From Mycolicibacterium tusciae (GTDB taxonomy: Bacteria > Actinomycetota > Actinomycetes > Mycobacteriales > Mycobacteriaceae), in assembly GCF_002086795.1 (NCBI RefSeq), contig NZ_MVIM01000005.1, forward strand, positions 186,001 to 250,000: a stretch of DNA of 64,000 bases, read 5' to 3'. The notes beneath the pieces are model-generated. The model was not told where the DNA came from, made no database searches, and saw only the letters and a list, made by a program, of their open reading frames with translations. Below are positions 15,675 to 24,315 of the stretch, piece by piece (the stretch's first letter is position 1; each line of letters starts with the position of its first letter). The translations under genes and the position numbers were made by a program.

Positions 15675-16861
15675 GTGGCGCGCTCGACGCGATGAACCGT
15701 GCGCTTAACGCGCGGGACATGCTGAACCGGGCGCAGGGCAGCACCGGCCTGACGGACTACGGCGACGACACGCTGCCACAGCGATTCGCCACGGCCGTCG
15801 ACCTTCTCAACGGCATCGGCTTGGACGCCGACGGTAGGGCGCGGGCCGAGGACGTATGCCACTGGCTGCTCACCTCGCGACTGGAGTTCTTCGAGGACCG
15901 AAACCGGTATCCGATCGCCGACGAAGTGATCGAGCGGCCCATGTTCGTGACCGGCGAACCGCGCTCGGGCACCACCCTGATGCACGCCCTGATGTCGGTG
16001 GATCCCGACGCGCGAGCGCTGCGGTTCTGGGAGGTGATGTATCCGTCCCCGCCGCCCGGAATCACCGGCGATGACGACCCCCGCCGGGCGCGCGCCGATG
16101 CCGACTGGCGCGAGATCAACGCACAGATGCCGAAATGGCTGCACAGCCATCCCTACAACGACATGCTCGGCGACGGATTGCCCGAGGACGAACGCACCTG
16201 GGCCTTCGACTTCCGCGTGATGACACCGACCGCGTGGTGGCGGGTTCCGATGCAGACGGTGGTCGGGGGTCTGCCCACCGACGACGCCGCGCAGTACCGC
16301 ATTCACAAGGCGATGCTGCAACAGTTCCAGTACGGGCGTCCGCGCAAGCAGTGGGTTCTGAAGGGGTTTCATGGCTTTCGTCTGCGGGAGTTCTTCAACT
16401 GCTATTCGGACGCGACCCTGCTGTGGCTGCACCGAGACCCCGTGCAGGTCGCCGCGTCGCGCACGATGATGATGGCCGACATCCTCGAAGGCATCGTCGG
16501 CCCGATCGACCTACAGCAGGCGGCGAAAATGCATCTCGAGTTGACGCGGGCAAGCATCGCCAACACCATGACCAACCCGCTCACCGACGATCCCCGGATC
16601 CTGCACGTGCGCTACACCGACTTCCTCGCCGACCCCGTCGGCACCGTCGCCCGTTACCACGAATTCCGCGGCCAGACCCTGAGCGCCGGTGCCCGAACGG
16701 AGATGCGCGCCTACCTGGAGAACAACCCGGGTGACCGGCACGGGAAGTTCCGCTATTCGACCAAACTGCTCACCGACATCGGTGTGGATCTCGAGGCGTT
16801 GCACGAAGAATTCCGGCCTTTCCGTGATCGATTCGGTGTCGCAATCGAACAGCGGAGGTAA
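15671..16861 (+). CDS. Sulfotransferase family protein
   Basis: A protein of 396 residues of the PAPS-dependent sulfotransferase superfamily. The 5-prime phosphosulfate loop is FVTGEPRSGTTLMHAL near residue 94, and the 3-prime phosphate motif is near LWLHRDPVQVAASRT around residue 256. It starts at a GTG overlapping the previous stop by 4 bp. It sits inside a catabolic operon, which is odd: many mycobacterial proteins of this family are uncharacterised, and it may sulfate a hydroxylated intermediate or have been recruited for another transfer. There is no transmembrane segment. Confidence 0.83.
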   Translation: MSGALDAMNRALNARDMLNRAQGSTGLTDYGDDTLPQRFATAVDLLNGIGLDADGRARAEDVCHWLLTSRLEFFEDRNRYPIADEVIERPMFVTGEPRSGTTLMHALMSVDPDARALRFWEVMYPSPPPGITGDDDPRRARADADWREINAQMPKWLHSHPYNDMLGDGLPEDERTWAFDFRVMTPTAWWRVPMQTVVGGLPTDDAAQYRIHKAMLQQFQYGRPRKQWVLKGFHGFRLREFFNCYSDATLLWLHRDPVQVAASRTMMMADILEGIVGPIDLQQAAKMHLELTRASIANTMTNPLTDDPRILHVRYTDFLADPVGTVARYHEFRGQTLSAGARTEMRAYLENNPGDRHGKFRYSTKLLTDIGVDLEALHEEFRPFRDRFGVAIEQRR

Positions 16862-16863
16862 GC

Positions 16864-17628
16864 GTGCATAGTCGGCTATCGGTGCACAGTGTGACGTTTC
16901 TCGGCACGCCGCTCGTCGAGCAACATTCGATGTGGGCCGCACTCGGACTCACCCGGCTGAGCCTGATCGATTCCCAGCTGGGTGAACCCGGTCTGGTGCC
17001 GCTCATCGAGCGACACGGCTACTCGGTCGACACCGTGTATCACCTGTTCGAGTCCGGCGACGGGTTGTCCCGCGTCATCGAGACCGCCGCCGCTCTCGGA
17101 ACTCGCGTGGTGTACATGCTGACAGGCGGTCGAGGTGCATTGGACTGGGGCCAGGCCGCCGAACGCTTCTGCGCGGAGGTCGCTCCGTGCCTGGGGGAGG
17201 CGCAGCAGGCCGGCGTGGCACTCGCCATCGAAAACGCATCCGCTCTCTACGCGGACATCCACATCGCGCACACCCTGCGCGACACGATCACACTGGCCGA
17301 GATGGCGGACATCGGTGTCTGTATCGACTTGTTTCACTGTTGGGCCGAGGCCGACCTCGGCGGTCTCGTCGAACGCGCGCTGCCGCGGACGCTGCAAATT
17401 CAGCTCAGCGACTACGTCCTCGGTGACCGGGCACTACCGGCCCGCGCCGTCCCGGGCGACGGGACGATCCCGATCGAGCCGTTCATCCGGCAGGTACTCG
17501 CCGGCGGCTACCACCATGGCTTCGATCTGGAGTTGATCGGCCCGCGAATCGAGGCCGAGGGCCGTTTCGAGGCAGTACGTCGCGGCTGCGAAACGGTATC
17601 CACATTGCTGAAGCGACTTGGCGCGTAG
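16864..17628 (+). CDS. Sugar-phosphate isomerase/epimerase-like TIM-barrel protein
   Basis: A protein of 254 residues of the xylose-isomerase-like (AP endonuclease 2) TIM-barrel family. Candidate metal ligands follow the family order: a glutamate in ALAIENASALY near residue 122, an aspartate/histidine pair in GVCIDLFHCWAE near residue 153, and a late acidic residue in GFDLELIGPR near residue 221. It starts at GTG 16864, 2 bp after the sulfotransferase gene. Family members isomerise or epimerise sugars, inositols or keto-acids; here it might act on a ring-derived keto intermediate. Confidence 0.8.
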   Translation: MHSRLSVHSVTFLGTPLVEQHSMWAALGLTRLSLIDSQLGEPGLVPLIERHGYSVDTVYHLFESGDGLSRVIETAAALGTRVVYMLTGGRGALDWGQAAERFCAEVAPCLGEAQQAGVALAIENASALYADIHIAHTLRDTITLAEMADIGVCIDLFHCWAEADLGGLVERALPRTLQIQLSDYVLGDRALPARAVPGDGTIPIEPFIRQVLAGGYHHGFDLELIGPRIEAEGRFEAVRRGCETVSTLLKRLGA

Positions 17629-17637
17629 GGGATAACG

Positions 17638-18840
17638 ATGGCGCTTGGAGACGGTTCTGATGACGCCGCGCTGCACGCCGCGTGGATCGACTTCTGCGAC
17701 CGTCTCAAGTTGGCCGGCGCACGGGTCTTCAAGGACCTGAACCCCAGCTTGGGTCTGCAGCGGGCCGACGGCTTGCGGTTCCTGACTCAGAACCTCGGCC
17801 AGGCCTTCGATCTGGCGCTGGAGACCAGGGACACTCGCTATCCGGCGATTCATACGTTCTGCAATCCCACCCGCAAGCTCGGCGGCGACTGCGCCGACTT
17901 CGTCTATCAGCAGGCGTGGATCGACGGCGAATCGGCGTATCGCGTCGTCGGGAATCGTGGCACGGCACGGTTTCTCAACTTCACCGTGCAGGGACCGCGC
18001 CCCGACGGTCCTGGCGTACTCCACGAACCATTCGGCGACGTCCCGGAGGCCAATCTGTTCGGCCACGAGCTCACCGTTGAACCCGACGGCAGCTTCGAGG
18101 TCCACGTCGGCGGCGAACAGCGTGGCGCGAATTGGCTGCCCACCACAGCCGGCTCACGAAAGCTGTTCATCCGCCAGGGTTTCGATTCCTGGGACGAGCG
18201 GCCTGCTCGCCTACAAATAGAACGTGTCGGCATGGCTGCTCCCAAGCCTCCGCCGACTCCTGAGTCGATGATCGACGCGATGGGCTGGGCGGGTGAATTC
18301 GTCACCGGCCTGATGGACGACTGGCCGGAGTTCCCATTCCGCTACGGCGGGGTGGACGCTGCCAATCCCAACCGCTTCCCAACCGCCGGCGCGACCGAAG
18401 CCGATGCGAAACGCGGCCGTGCCGCGACCAATATGCATTGGGTACTGGCCGCCGACGAGGCGCTCATCATCGAGTTCGACGCCCATGACGGCTTGTGGAT
18501 GTTCACCAACATGGGCGCGTTCTTCAACAGCATGGACTATCTCTATCGGCCGGTGAGCTACACGCCGAGCCGCACCGCGGTGGACAGCGACGGCAAGGTG
18601 CGGCTGGTCCTGGCGCACGACGATCCGGGATATCACAACTGGATCGACACTCAGGGATTCGAGCGAGGCAACATCACCTACCGGCACATGCTGGAGGGCG
18701 ATCCGGCCGAGCTGCACACCCGGGTGGTCAAGCGCGCGCAGCTCGCCGATGCGCTGTCGCCCGACACCGTGACCGTCACCGCCGCCGAGCGCGTCGCGCA
18801 GATGTGGGCGCGTTTCAACGGAATTCGGCAGCGCTACTAG
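17638..18840 (+). CDS. DUF1214-like protein of unknown function
   Basis: A protein of 400 residues and probably the last gene of the plus-strand operon that starts at 9497. The C-terminal half of the first domain contains GANWLPTTAGSRKLFIRQG near residue 162, which resembles the conserved N-W-L-P-T-P core of DUF1214 proteins. No signal peptide is apparent. The second half has NMHWVLAADEALIIEFDAHDGLWMF near residue 265, which may be a repeat of the same beta-rich fold. Biochemical function is not known for this family. Its stop overlaps the convergent gene by 4 bp. Confidence 0.7.
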   Translation: MALGDGSDDAALHAAWIDFCDRLKLAGARVFKDLNPSLGLQRADGLRFLTQNLGQAFDLALETRDTRYPAIHTFCNPTRKLGGDCADFVYQQAWIDGESAYRVVGNRGTARFLNFTVQGPRPDGPGVLHEPFGDVPEANLFGHELTVEPDGSFEVHVGGEQRGANWLPTTAGSRKLFIRQGFDSWDERPARLQIERVGMAAPKPPPTPESMIDAMGWAGEFVTGLMDDWPEFPFRYGGVDAANPNRFPTAGATEADAKRGRAATNMHWVLAADEALIIEFDAHDGLWMFTNMGAFFNSMDYLYRPVSYTPSRTAVDSDGKVRLVLAHDDPGYHNWIDTQGFERGNITYRHMLEGDPAELHTRVVKRAQLADALSPDTVTVTAAERVAQMWARFNGIRQRY

Positions 18841-19280
18841 AGGCGCTGGAGCTTGAACGTCCAGAATTGATTTCCTGGCGGGCCGTTGAAACAGCCGACG
18901 TCATACGCCGAATTGATCGTTCCCACCAGCGTGTTGTCGTCCCACACATAGGTCTCGTGGGTGGGGAGGTTGTAGCCGGGGCAGCGCAGACCGTCGGGTA
19001 CCTCGACCTTCAGCGTCCACTGGCCATTGGCTAGGTAGGCGTTGCCCTGGTAATACGCGTAGAACTTCAACCGCGGCGCCGCGCTGATATACCGGCAATC
19101 CGGAGTCGCATCGGGACTGCACCTCGCGATGAACCAGAACCACGACGCCCGGTCGTACCTGTTGGTGAGGAGGTCGAAGTTACCGGGGTGCAGAAACGCT
19201 TGCGCCGGAGGCGCGACGGTTGTGGCGAGCGCCATGAAGGCGGCCGCTATCGCCGCGGTCAGGACCTTGATGGGCTTCAT
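18837..19280 (-). CDS. Secreted protein of unknown function
   Basis: A protein of 147 residues with a clear Sec signal peptide: a short basic start (MKPIK), a hydrophobic core, and a cleavage site after APPAQA near residue 28. The mature part has four cysteines (CSPDATPDC, RCPGYN, VGCFNG), enough for two disulfides, and several aromatic residues. It resembles in size and cysteine pattern the secreted proteins at 35437 and 36041, which also lie beside catabolic or Mce genes. The start at 19280 has GGAGGAC in front of it. It follows the P450 operon by 64 bp on the same strand. Confidence 0.8.
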   Translation of the reverse strand: MKPIKVLTAAIAAAFMALATTVAPPAQAFLHPGNFDLLTNRYDRASWFWFIARCSPDATPDCRYISAAPRLKFYAYYQGNAYLANGQWTLKVEVPDGLRCPGYNLPTHETYVWDDNTLVGTINSAYDVGCFNGPPGNQFWTFKLQRL

Positions 19281-19344
19281 CGTGTCCTCCCAATTGCTTT
19301 GCCGGTGCTCATCAAACCACCTCGCTGACGATCTCGGTCGGAGA

Positions 19345-20712
19345 TCAGTCGATGACGACAGCTTCCTTGTGTTCGGTGATGGGTCGGGCCGGCTGCTGTT
19401 CATCGCAGATCCGCTGAAGTTTCTCCAGCGTCTCGTCCAGTCCCGGACCCAGTGGCTTGCCCGGCGTGAACGTCGCCGGCAGGTGCTTCATGCCCTGGAT
19501 GACACCGATGGTCTCGTAGTGTTCGGTGCCCTCGGGGTCACAGACGTAGTCGGGCATGCGGTCCAGCACAGCGGTCAGCATCGACTTGAAGACCGTGCGG
19601 GCGACGTTGGAGCCCACGCAACGGTGGACACCGATCCCGAAGCTGAAGTGACGGTTGCCCTTCCGGTCCATGATGAGCTCGTTGGGCTTTTCGAAGACCG
19701 ACGGGTCGCGGTTGGCCATGGCCCACGAAATCCAAAGTCGCTCGCCTTCTTTGAACTTCGTACCCTCGACCTCGACATCGTCGGCGAAGGTGCGGCCGTC
19801 GCCCGGTGCGGGCGTGTAGAAGCGTAGGAACTCCTCGGTGGCCGGGTCCAGTAAGGCGTCGCGTTCGCGGCTGAGCAGCTCGCGCTGGTCCGGGTTCTCC
19901 GACAGCCACTCCAGCGAGTGCGCGGTGAGCGCGGTGGTGGTGTCGAAGCCGCCGCCGATGATCAACCCGAGATTGCCGAGGATCTCCAGGTCAGGAGCCG
20001 GTTCACCGTCGATACGCAGTTGCAGCAACGCGTTGATCAACCCGGGCCGCGGGTTCTCGCGGACCTCCATCATCGTGGTGATCATGTCGATACCCATCTG
20101 GCGGTTCATCTCGGCGACGCGTGCGGCGTCGGGCGAATGCTCCGGGGTGGATACCGAGAGGTGCGCGGGCTCGCTGTAGACCGGCCACTTTTTCAGCTCG
20201 ATGCCCATCATCGCCAGCGTCAGCACCGCGGGCACGATGTTGGCCAGGTCGTCGACGAAGTCGATGCGGCCCGACTCGATCTTCTCGTCGAGGGCCGCCC
20301 GGGTGATCTCGTCGACGAACGGTTGCCATCGCCGGACCGCGGCAGGGGAGAGGTAGGGGTTCAACGCGCCGCGATAGATGCTGTGCTCCGGCTCGTCCAT
20401 CTCCAGAATGCCGCCCCGCACGACCGTGGCTCGTTGCGCCTTCGGGATCGTTATTCCCTGATAGCCCTTGCGCTCTCCGTTGATATCGTGATCGTTGGAC
20501 ACCACCGGACAGCGCGCCAACTCGAACACGTGCTTGCTGTCGGCGGCAACCCAATGTCCGTCGTAGACGTCGGTCCAGGCCATCGGGCACTTGGACTGCA
20601 TCTCTTCGGTGATCTTCTCGAACTGCACCCGATACTCCGGCGTGTGCCGGTCGAAGTGATACCGATTCTTCTTCCGCTCGTTGTCGGCGGCGCGGATGTC
20701 GTCGACACTCAA
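19345..20712 (-). CDS. Cytochrome P450
   Basis: A heme monooxygenase of 455 residues. The I-helix oxygen-activation motif is GGGFDTTTAL near residue 287, with aspartate before the threonines. The ExxR motif is EEFLR near residue 325. The heme-cysteine loop is FSFGIGVHRCVGS near residue 388. I place the start at a TTG at 20712 (LSVDDIRAADNERKK), with GGGAGA 6 bases upstream; in-frame sequence beyond it to 20877 belongs to the ferredoxin region. The ferredoxin gene lies 55 bp upstream in the same operon and is the obvious electron donor. It should hydroxylate a hydrophobic substrate of the pathway. Confidence 0.92.
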   Translation of the reverse strand: MSVDDIRAADNERKKNRYHFDRHTPEYRVQFEKITEEMQSKCPMAWTDVYDGHWVAADSKHVFELARCPVVSNDHDINGERKGYQGITIPKAQRATVVRGGILEMDEPEHSIYRGALNPYLSPAAVRRWQPFVDEITRAALDEKIESGRIDFVDDLANIVPAVLTLAMMGIELKKWPVYSEPAHLSVSTPEHSPDAARVAEMNRQMGIDMITTMMEVRENPRPGLINALLQLRIDGEPAPDLEILGNLGLIIGGGFDTTTALTAHSLEWLSENPDQRELLSRERDALLDPATEEFLRFYTPAPGDGRTFADDVEVEGTKFKEGERLWISWAMANRDPSVFEKPNELIMDRKGNRHFSFGIGVHRCVGSNVARTVFKSMLTAVLDRMPDYVCDPEGTEHYETIGVIQGMKHLPATFTPGKPLGPGLDETLEKLQRICDEQQPARPITEHKEAVVID

Positions 20713-20767
20713 GACTTGTCTCCCTGCACTTTGGGCTGAATTGCCGGCTCGGCCGGCGCCGGTTGTC

Positions 20768-20962
20768 TCACTCTTCGATCGAGATGGCCTGCTCGGGGCA
20801 CGACTGCACGGCTTCGCGTACCGCGTCCTCCTGGTCGGGCGGCACCACCTCGTGCACCGGTGAGGCGGTGCCGTCAATATCGCTGAGCTCGAAGGAATCT
20901 GGCGCGATCATCGAGCACAGCGTGTGGCCCTGACAGCGTCCCGAGTCGACGAAAACCTTCAC
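20768..20962 (-). CDS. P450-type ferredoxin with His-variant cluster motif
   Basis: A ferredoxin of 64 residues. The ligand pattern is CQGHTLC near residue 10 and SCPEQAI near residue 54, i.e. C-x2-His-x2-C ... C-P. The histidine sits where a fourth cysteine would be, a variant well known among mycobacterial P450 redox partners. It starts at GTG 20962, with AAGGGGA upstream. It lies between an SDR gene (12 bp) and the P450 gene (55 bp), so it most likely donates electrons to that P450. Confidence 0.93.
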   Translation of the reverse strand: MKVFVDSGRCQGHTLCSMIAPDSFELSDIDGTASPVHEVVPPDQEDAVREAVQSCPEQAISIEE

Positions 20963-20974
20963 CGTGTCCCCTTC

Positions 20975-21835
20975 TCAGATGTGGTAGTCGTACCACTTCA
21001 GGTATCCGCCGGCGTCGACGCGCTGCTGGGTGCCGGTGATGTAACGGGCCTCCTCCGATGCCAGGAAAAGCACCATGTTGCTGATGTCCTCGGGTTCGAT
21101 CCAAGGCACCTTCATCGCCTGCTGGACGTAGAACACGGGTTCGGCGTCCGCCTTCGTCGGGTGCTCCAGGTCGGGACGGAACGACTTGTACATCGGCTCG
21201 CTCTGCAGCATCGGAGTGTTGCAGTTCGTCGGGTGAATCACGTTCGCGCGGATGCCTCGTGGCGCGAGTTCTGCCGCGAGGTTGTGGACATACTGCGACA
21301 ACAGGCGCTTCGAATGGAGATACGCGGCGCCACCGGGATCGGTTCCCGGGTTGTCGTTCTTGCTGACGTCCATCAGGGCCGCGGTGGATCCGGTGGCGAT
21401 GATCGACGCACCTTCGCGGAGGTGTGGGAGTGCCAAATGGATGGCATTCATCGTGCCGATCAGGTTGGTGTTCATGACGTCGACCCAGGCCGCCATGTCA
21501 CCCGAGCCCTTCATGCCCGCGATTCCGGCCGACGTGACGACGATGTCGAGCCCGCCGAGCTCCGAAACACCCGCTTCGAGCGCGTGCTTCAGCTGCGCGG
21601 CGTCACTCACATCGACCTGCGCGGTGACGACGCGCTGTCCCGTCTTCTCGACGAACTGCGCCGTCTCCTCCAGGTCCTCCGGTGTGGCCATCGGGTAGCC
21701 GACCGTCGCGAAATCTTCACACCGGTCGACGGCGATGATGTCGGCGCCCTCTTCGGCCAACCGGATGGCATGACTGCGGCCCTGCCCGCGCGCCGCACCG
21801 GTGACGAAGGCGACCTTTCCCTGTACTCGTCCCAC
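20975..21835 (-). CDS. Mycofactocin-coupled SDR oxidoreductase
   Basis: A protein of 286 residues that matches the mycofactocin-dependent SDR subfamily rather than ordinary SDRs. It starts VGRVQGKVAFVTGAARGQGRSHA and continues with RLAEEGADIIAVD. The catalytic tyrosine is in YLHSKRLLSQYV, with lysine three residues later. The long middle insert and C-terminal WYDYHI tail also fit. Members of this group hold NAD so tightly that the cofactor mycofactocin is thought to reoxidise it. The GTG at 21835 has AAAGGA about 8 bases upstream; the frame to 22303 overlaps the preceding SDR and is rejected. It is in the P450-ferredoxin operon. Confidence 0.86.
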   Translation of the reverse strand: MGRVQGKVAFVTGAARGQGRSHAIRLAEEGADIIAVDRCEDFATVGYPMATPEDLEETAQFVEKTGQRVVTAQVDVSDAAQLKHALEAGVSELGGLDIVVTSAGIAGMKGSGDMAAWVDVMNTNLIGTMNAIHLALPHLREGASIIATGSTAALMDVSKNDNPGTDPGGAAYLHSKRLLSQYVHNLAAELAPRGIRANVIHPTNCNTPMLQSEPMYKSFRPDLEHPTKADAEPVFYVQQAMKVPWIEPEDISNMVLFLASEEARYITGTQQRVDAGGYLKWYDYHI

Positions 21836-21867
21836 TGAGATGTCCTTTCGATCTGGCTGGTTCTTGG

Positions 21868-22572
21868 TTACGTGTTCCGGCCGCCGTTGACGCCCAGGAT
21901 CTGACCCGTGATGTAGCCGGCCTCCTCGGAGATCAGGAACGCGCAGGCGGCCGCGATGTCCTCGGGCCTGCCGATGCGCCGCACCGGCGTCGAGTCGATG
22001 CTCTGCTGGACGGTGAGGTAGCCGCGCTCCTCGGACTTCCGCAGCATCGGCGTGTCGATGAAGCCGGGCGGCACCGCGTTCACGGTGATTCCGCTGGGGC
22101 CGTACTCCAGGGCCAGCGACTTGGTGAGCCCGTTGACCGCAGACTTGGCCGCTACATACGGGGACATGAACGGCTGGCCGGAATGCGTGCTCGACGACGA
22201 GATGTTGACGATCCGCCCCCAGCCGGCCTCGATCATGTCGGGCAGCACCGCCTGGATGCAGTGGAAGACCCCGTTGAGATTCACGTCGACGACCCGCTGC
22301 CACTCCTCGAACGAGACGTCGGTGAATCGCTTGAACTTCTCCAGCCCCGCGGCGTTCACCAGAACCGTCACCGGACCGAGCTGGGCGCGCACGGCATCGA
22401 GGGCGGCGTCGACCTGAGCGCGGTCGGTGACGTCGGCGACGTACGAGTTGTCAGCGTCCGACGGATTGAGGTCCAGAATCGCCACATTCATGCCGTCGGC
22501 GCGCAACCGGTGCGCCACTGCCTGCCCGATGCCGGAGCCCCCTCCGGTCACGACAGCGTTCTTCAACTCCAC
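21868..22572 (-). CDS. Short-chain dehydrogenase/reductase (SDR)
   Basis: A short classical SDR of 234 residues and the first gene of the P450 operon. It starts MELKNAVVTGGGSGIGQA, giving the T-G-x3-G-x-G cofactor motif at residues 9-15. The catalytic serine is in ISSSSTHSGQP near residue 132, and the YVAAK tyrosine and lysine are near residue 144. The ending ITGQILGVNGGRNT is typical of FabG-like members. NAD(P)-dependent oxidation or reduction of a hydroxyl/keto group is expected. The operator at 22612 lies 40 bp upstream of its start. Confidence 0.92.
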   Translation of the reverse strand: MELKNAVVTGGGSGIGQAVAHRLRADGMNVAILDLNPSDADNSYVADVTDRAQVDAALDAVRAQLGPVTVLVNAAGLEKFKRFTDVSFEEWQRVVDVNLNGVFHCIQAVLPDMIEAGWGRIVNISSSSTHSGQPFMSPYVAAKSAVNGLTKSLALEYGPSGITVNAVPPGFIDTPMLRKSEERGYLTVQQSIDSTPVRRIGRPEDIAAACAFLISEEAGYITGQILGVNGGRNT

Positions 22573-22821
22573 ACCTGCCGGTCATGCATTAAGAATCGTC
22601 CTTCCGATTATGAGAACCGTACTCTCGGGTGCAGCAATCCCGCAAGACACGGTAGAGGTCAGATTCGCACTGGTGAGACGTTTCATCGGCGATTGTCGCA
22701 CCGTTAGGTGCAGGCAGTGACAGTTCCGGTCTTTTCCTTGAGTTCTCTTGCTACGAATGTATGATTCGCCGGTGATGAGAATGAAGTTTCCATCACATCG
22801 GGCTGTGTGCTGAGGAGGATG
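22573..22821. other. Divergent intergenic region between SDR and ALDH genes
   Basis: 249 bp without a gene. It carries a dyad operator at 22612-22626 close to the minus-strand SDR, and a weaker candidate, GAGAAT-GAA-GTTTCC (22777-22791), 31 bp before the plus-strand ALDH. The sequence before the ALDH ends in AGGAGG. Confidence 0.6.
22612..22626. promoter_or_regulatory. Putative operator, GAGAAY-N3-RTTCTC family
   Basis: GAGAAC-CGT-ACTCTC matches 10 of the 12 conserved positions. A TANNNT-like TACTCT (22620-22625) falls inside it on the plus strand. It would control the SDR-SDR-ferredoxin-P450 operon, the ALDH-CoA transferase genes, or both. Confidence 0.55.
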
Positions 22822-24315
22822 ATGCAGGAAACGACCATCTCGGGTAGCGGATCTGCCACCGACACCGCCGCGTACGGTGCCGATCGGCGGCTGCTGATAG
22901 ACGGGCAGTTACTCGATACGTCTCGGACGTTTCCCACCCTCAACCCGGCCACCGGTGAGGTGCTCGGCCACGCGCCGGACGCCACCGTCGGCGACGCCCA
23001 AGCGGCGGTCGCCGCCGCGCGCCGCGCCTTCGACGAAACCGACTGGTCGACCAATACCGAATTGCGGATCCGCTGCCTCGAACAGCTGCACCAGGCGCTG
23101 GTCGACCACCGCGACGAACTCGCCGCGCTGACCATCGCCGAGGTCGGCGCGACCGAAGCGTTGTGCCAGGGCGCTCAACTGGACCAGCCGATCGCGATCG
23201 TCCGCTATTACGCAGACCTGTTGAAGACGTACCCGATGACCGAAGACCTCGGGAACATCGAAAGCCGGGGCATGCAGCATCACCGCTGGGTGGAGAAAGA
23301 AGCGGGCGGCGTCGTCGCCGCGATCATCGCCTACAACTATCCGAACCAGCTGGCGCTGGCCAAGCTCGCGCCGGCACTCGCGGCAGGCTGCACGGTGATC
23401 CTGAAGTCCGCCCCCGACACCCCGCTGATCACCCTGGCGCTCGGGGAGCTGATCACCAACCACACCGACATTCCCGCCGGCGTCGTGAACGTCCTCAGTG
23501 GCGCCGATCCCGAGGTCGGTGCCGCGCTGACCACCAGCCCCGATGTCGACATGGTCACCTTCACCGGTTCCACACCGACCGGCCGGCGGATCATGTCGGC
23601 GGCCAGCGACACCCTCAAGAGGGTGTTTCTGGAACTCGGCGGCAAGTCGGCGGCGATCGTGCTCGACGATGCCGATTTCAACACCGCGGCGCTGTTCTCG
23701 GCCTTCAGCATGGTCTCGCACGCCGGTCAGGGTTGCGCGCTGACGTCGAGGCTGCTGGTGCCGAGGAGTCACCACGACGAGATCGTCGAGATGATCAAAA
23801 ACAATTTCGCACTGGTGCGCTATGGCAACCCAGCCGACCCCTCGACCTACATGGGCCCGCTGATCAGCGGCAAACAGCGCGACAAGGTCGACGGCATGGT
23901 GCAGCGCGCCGTCGAGGCGGGCGCCACGCTGGTCACCGGAGGCGAGAAGGTCGACCCGGGTTACTTCTATACCCCGACGCTGCTGACCAACGTGGACCCC
24001 GACAGCGAGATCGCTCAGGAAGAGGTGTTCGGTCCGGTGCTCGTCGTCATCGCCTACGAAGACGACGACGACGCAGTGCGGATCGCCAACAACTCGATCT
24101 ACGGGTTGTCCGGTGCGGTGTTCGGCAGCCAGGACCGTGCGCTCGCGCTGGCCCGCCGCATTCGAACGGGCACCTTCTCGATCAACGGGGGCAACTACTT
24201 CAGCCCCGACAGTCCGTTCGGCGGCTACAAACAGTCGGGCATCGGACGCGAGATGGGCACCGCGGGGCTCGAGGAGTTTCTCGAGTCGAAGACGTTCGCG
24301 ACGGTGGTCGGCTGA
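22822..24315 (+). CDS. Aldehyde dehydrogenase (NAD(P)-dependent)
   Basis: An ALDH-superfamily enzyme of 497 residues. The general-base glutamate is in FLELGGKSA near residue 272 and the catalytic cysteine is in GQGCALTSR near residue 306. The C-terminal FGGYKQSGIGREMG is also conserved. Two adjacent ATGs (22819 and 22822) follow AGGAGG; the second gives better spacing. It would oxidise an aldehyde, for example one made by P450 plus dehydrogenase action, to an acid that can then be charged with CoA. It ends in a one-base overlap with the CoA-transferase gene, which fits that order. Confidence 0.92.
   Translation: MQETTISGSGSATDTAAYGADRRLLIDGQLLDTSRTFPTLNPATGEVLGHAPDATVGDAQAAVAAARRAFDETDWSTNTELRIRCLEQLHQALVDHRDELAALTIAEVGATEALCQGAQLDQPIAIVRYYADLLKTYPMTEDLGNIESRGMQHHRWVEKEAGGVVAAIIAYNYPNQLALAKLAPALAAGCTVILKSAPDTPLITLALGELITNHTDIPAGVVNVLSGADPEVGAALTTSPDVDMVTFTGSTPTGRRIMSAASDTLKRVFLELGGKSAAIVLDDADFNTAALFSAFSMVSHAGQGCALTSRLLVPRSHHDEIVEMIKNNFALVRYGNPADPSTYMGPLISGKQRDKVDGMVQRAVEAGATLVTGGEKVDPGYFYTPTLLTNVDPDSEIAQEEVFGPVLVVIAYEDDDDAVRIANNSIYGLSGAVFGSQDRALALARRIRTGTFSINGGNYFSPDSPFGGYKQSGIGREMGTAGLEEFLESKTFATVVG

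Noticed and set aside
22777..22791. GAGAAT-GAA-GTTTCC as a site for the ALDH gene
   Set aside because: One half-site is perfect but the other matches in only three positions; kept as a note in the intergenic entry, not called.
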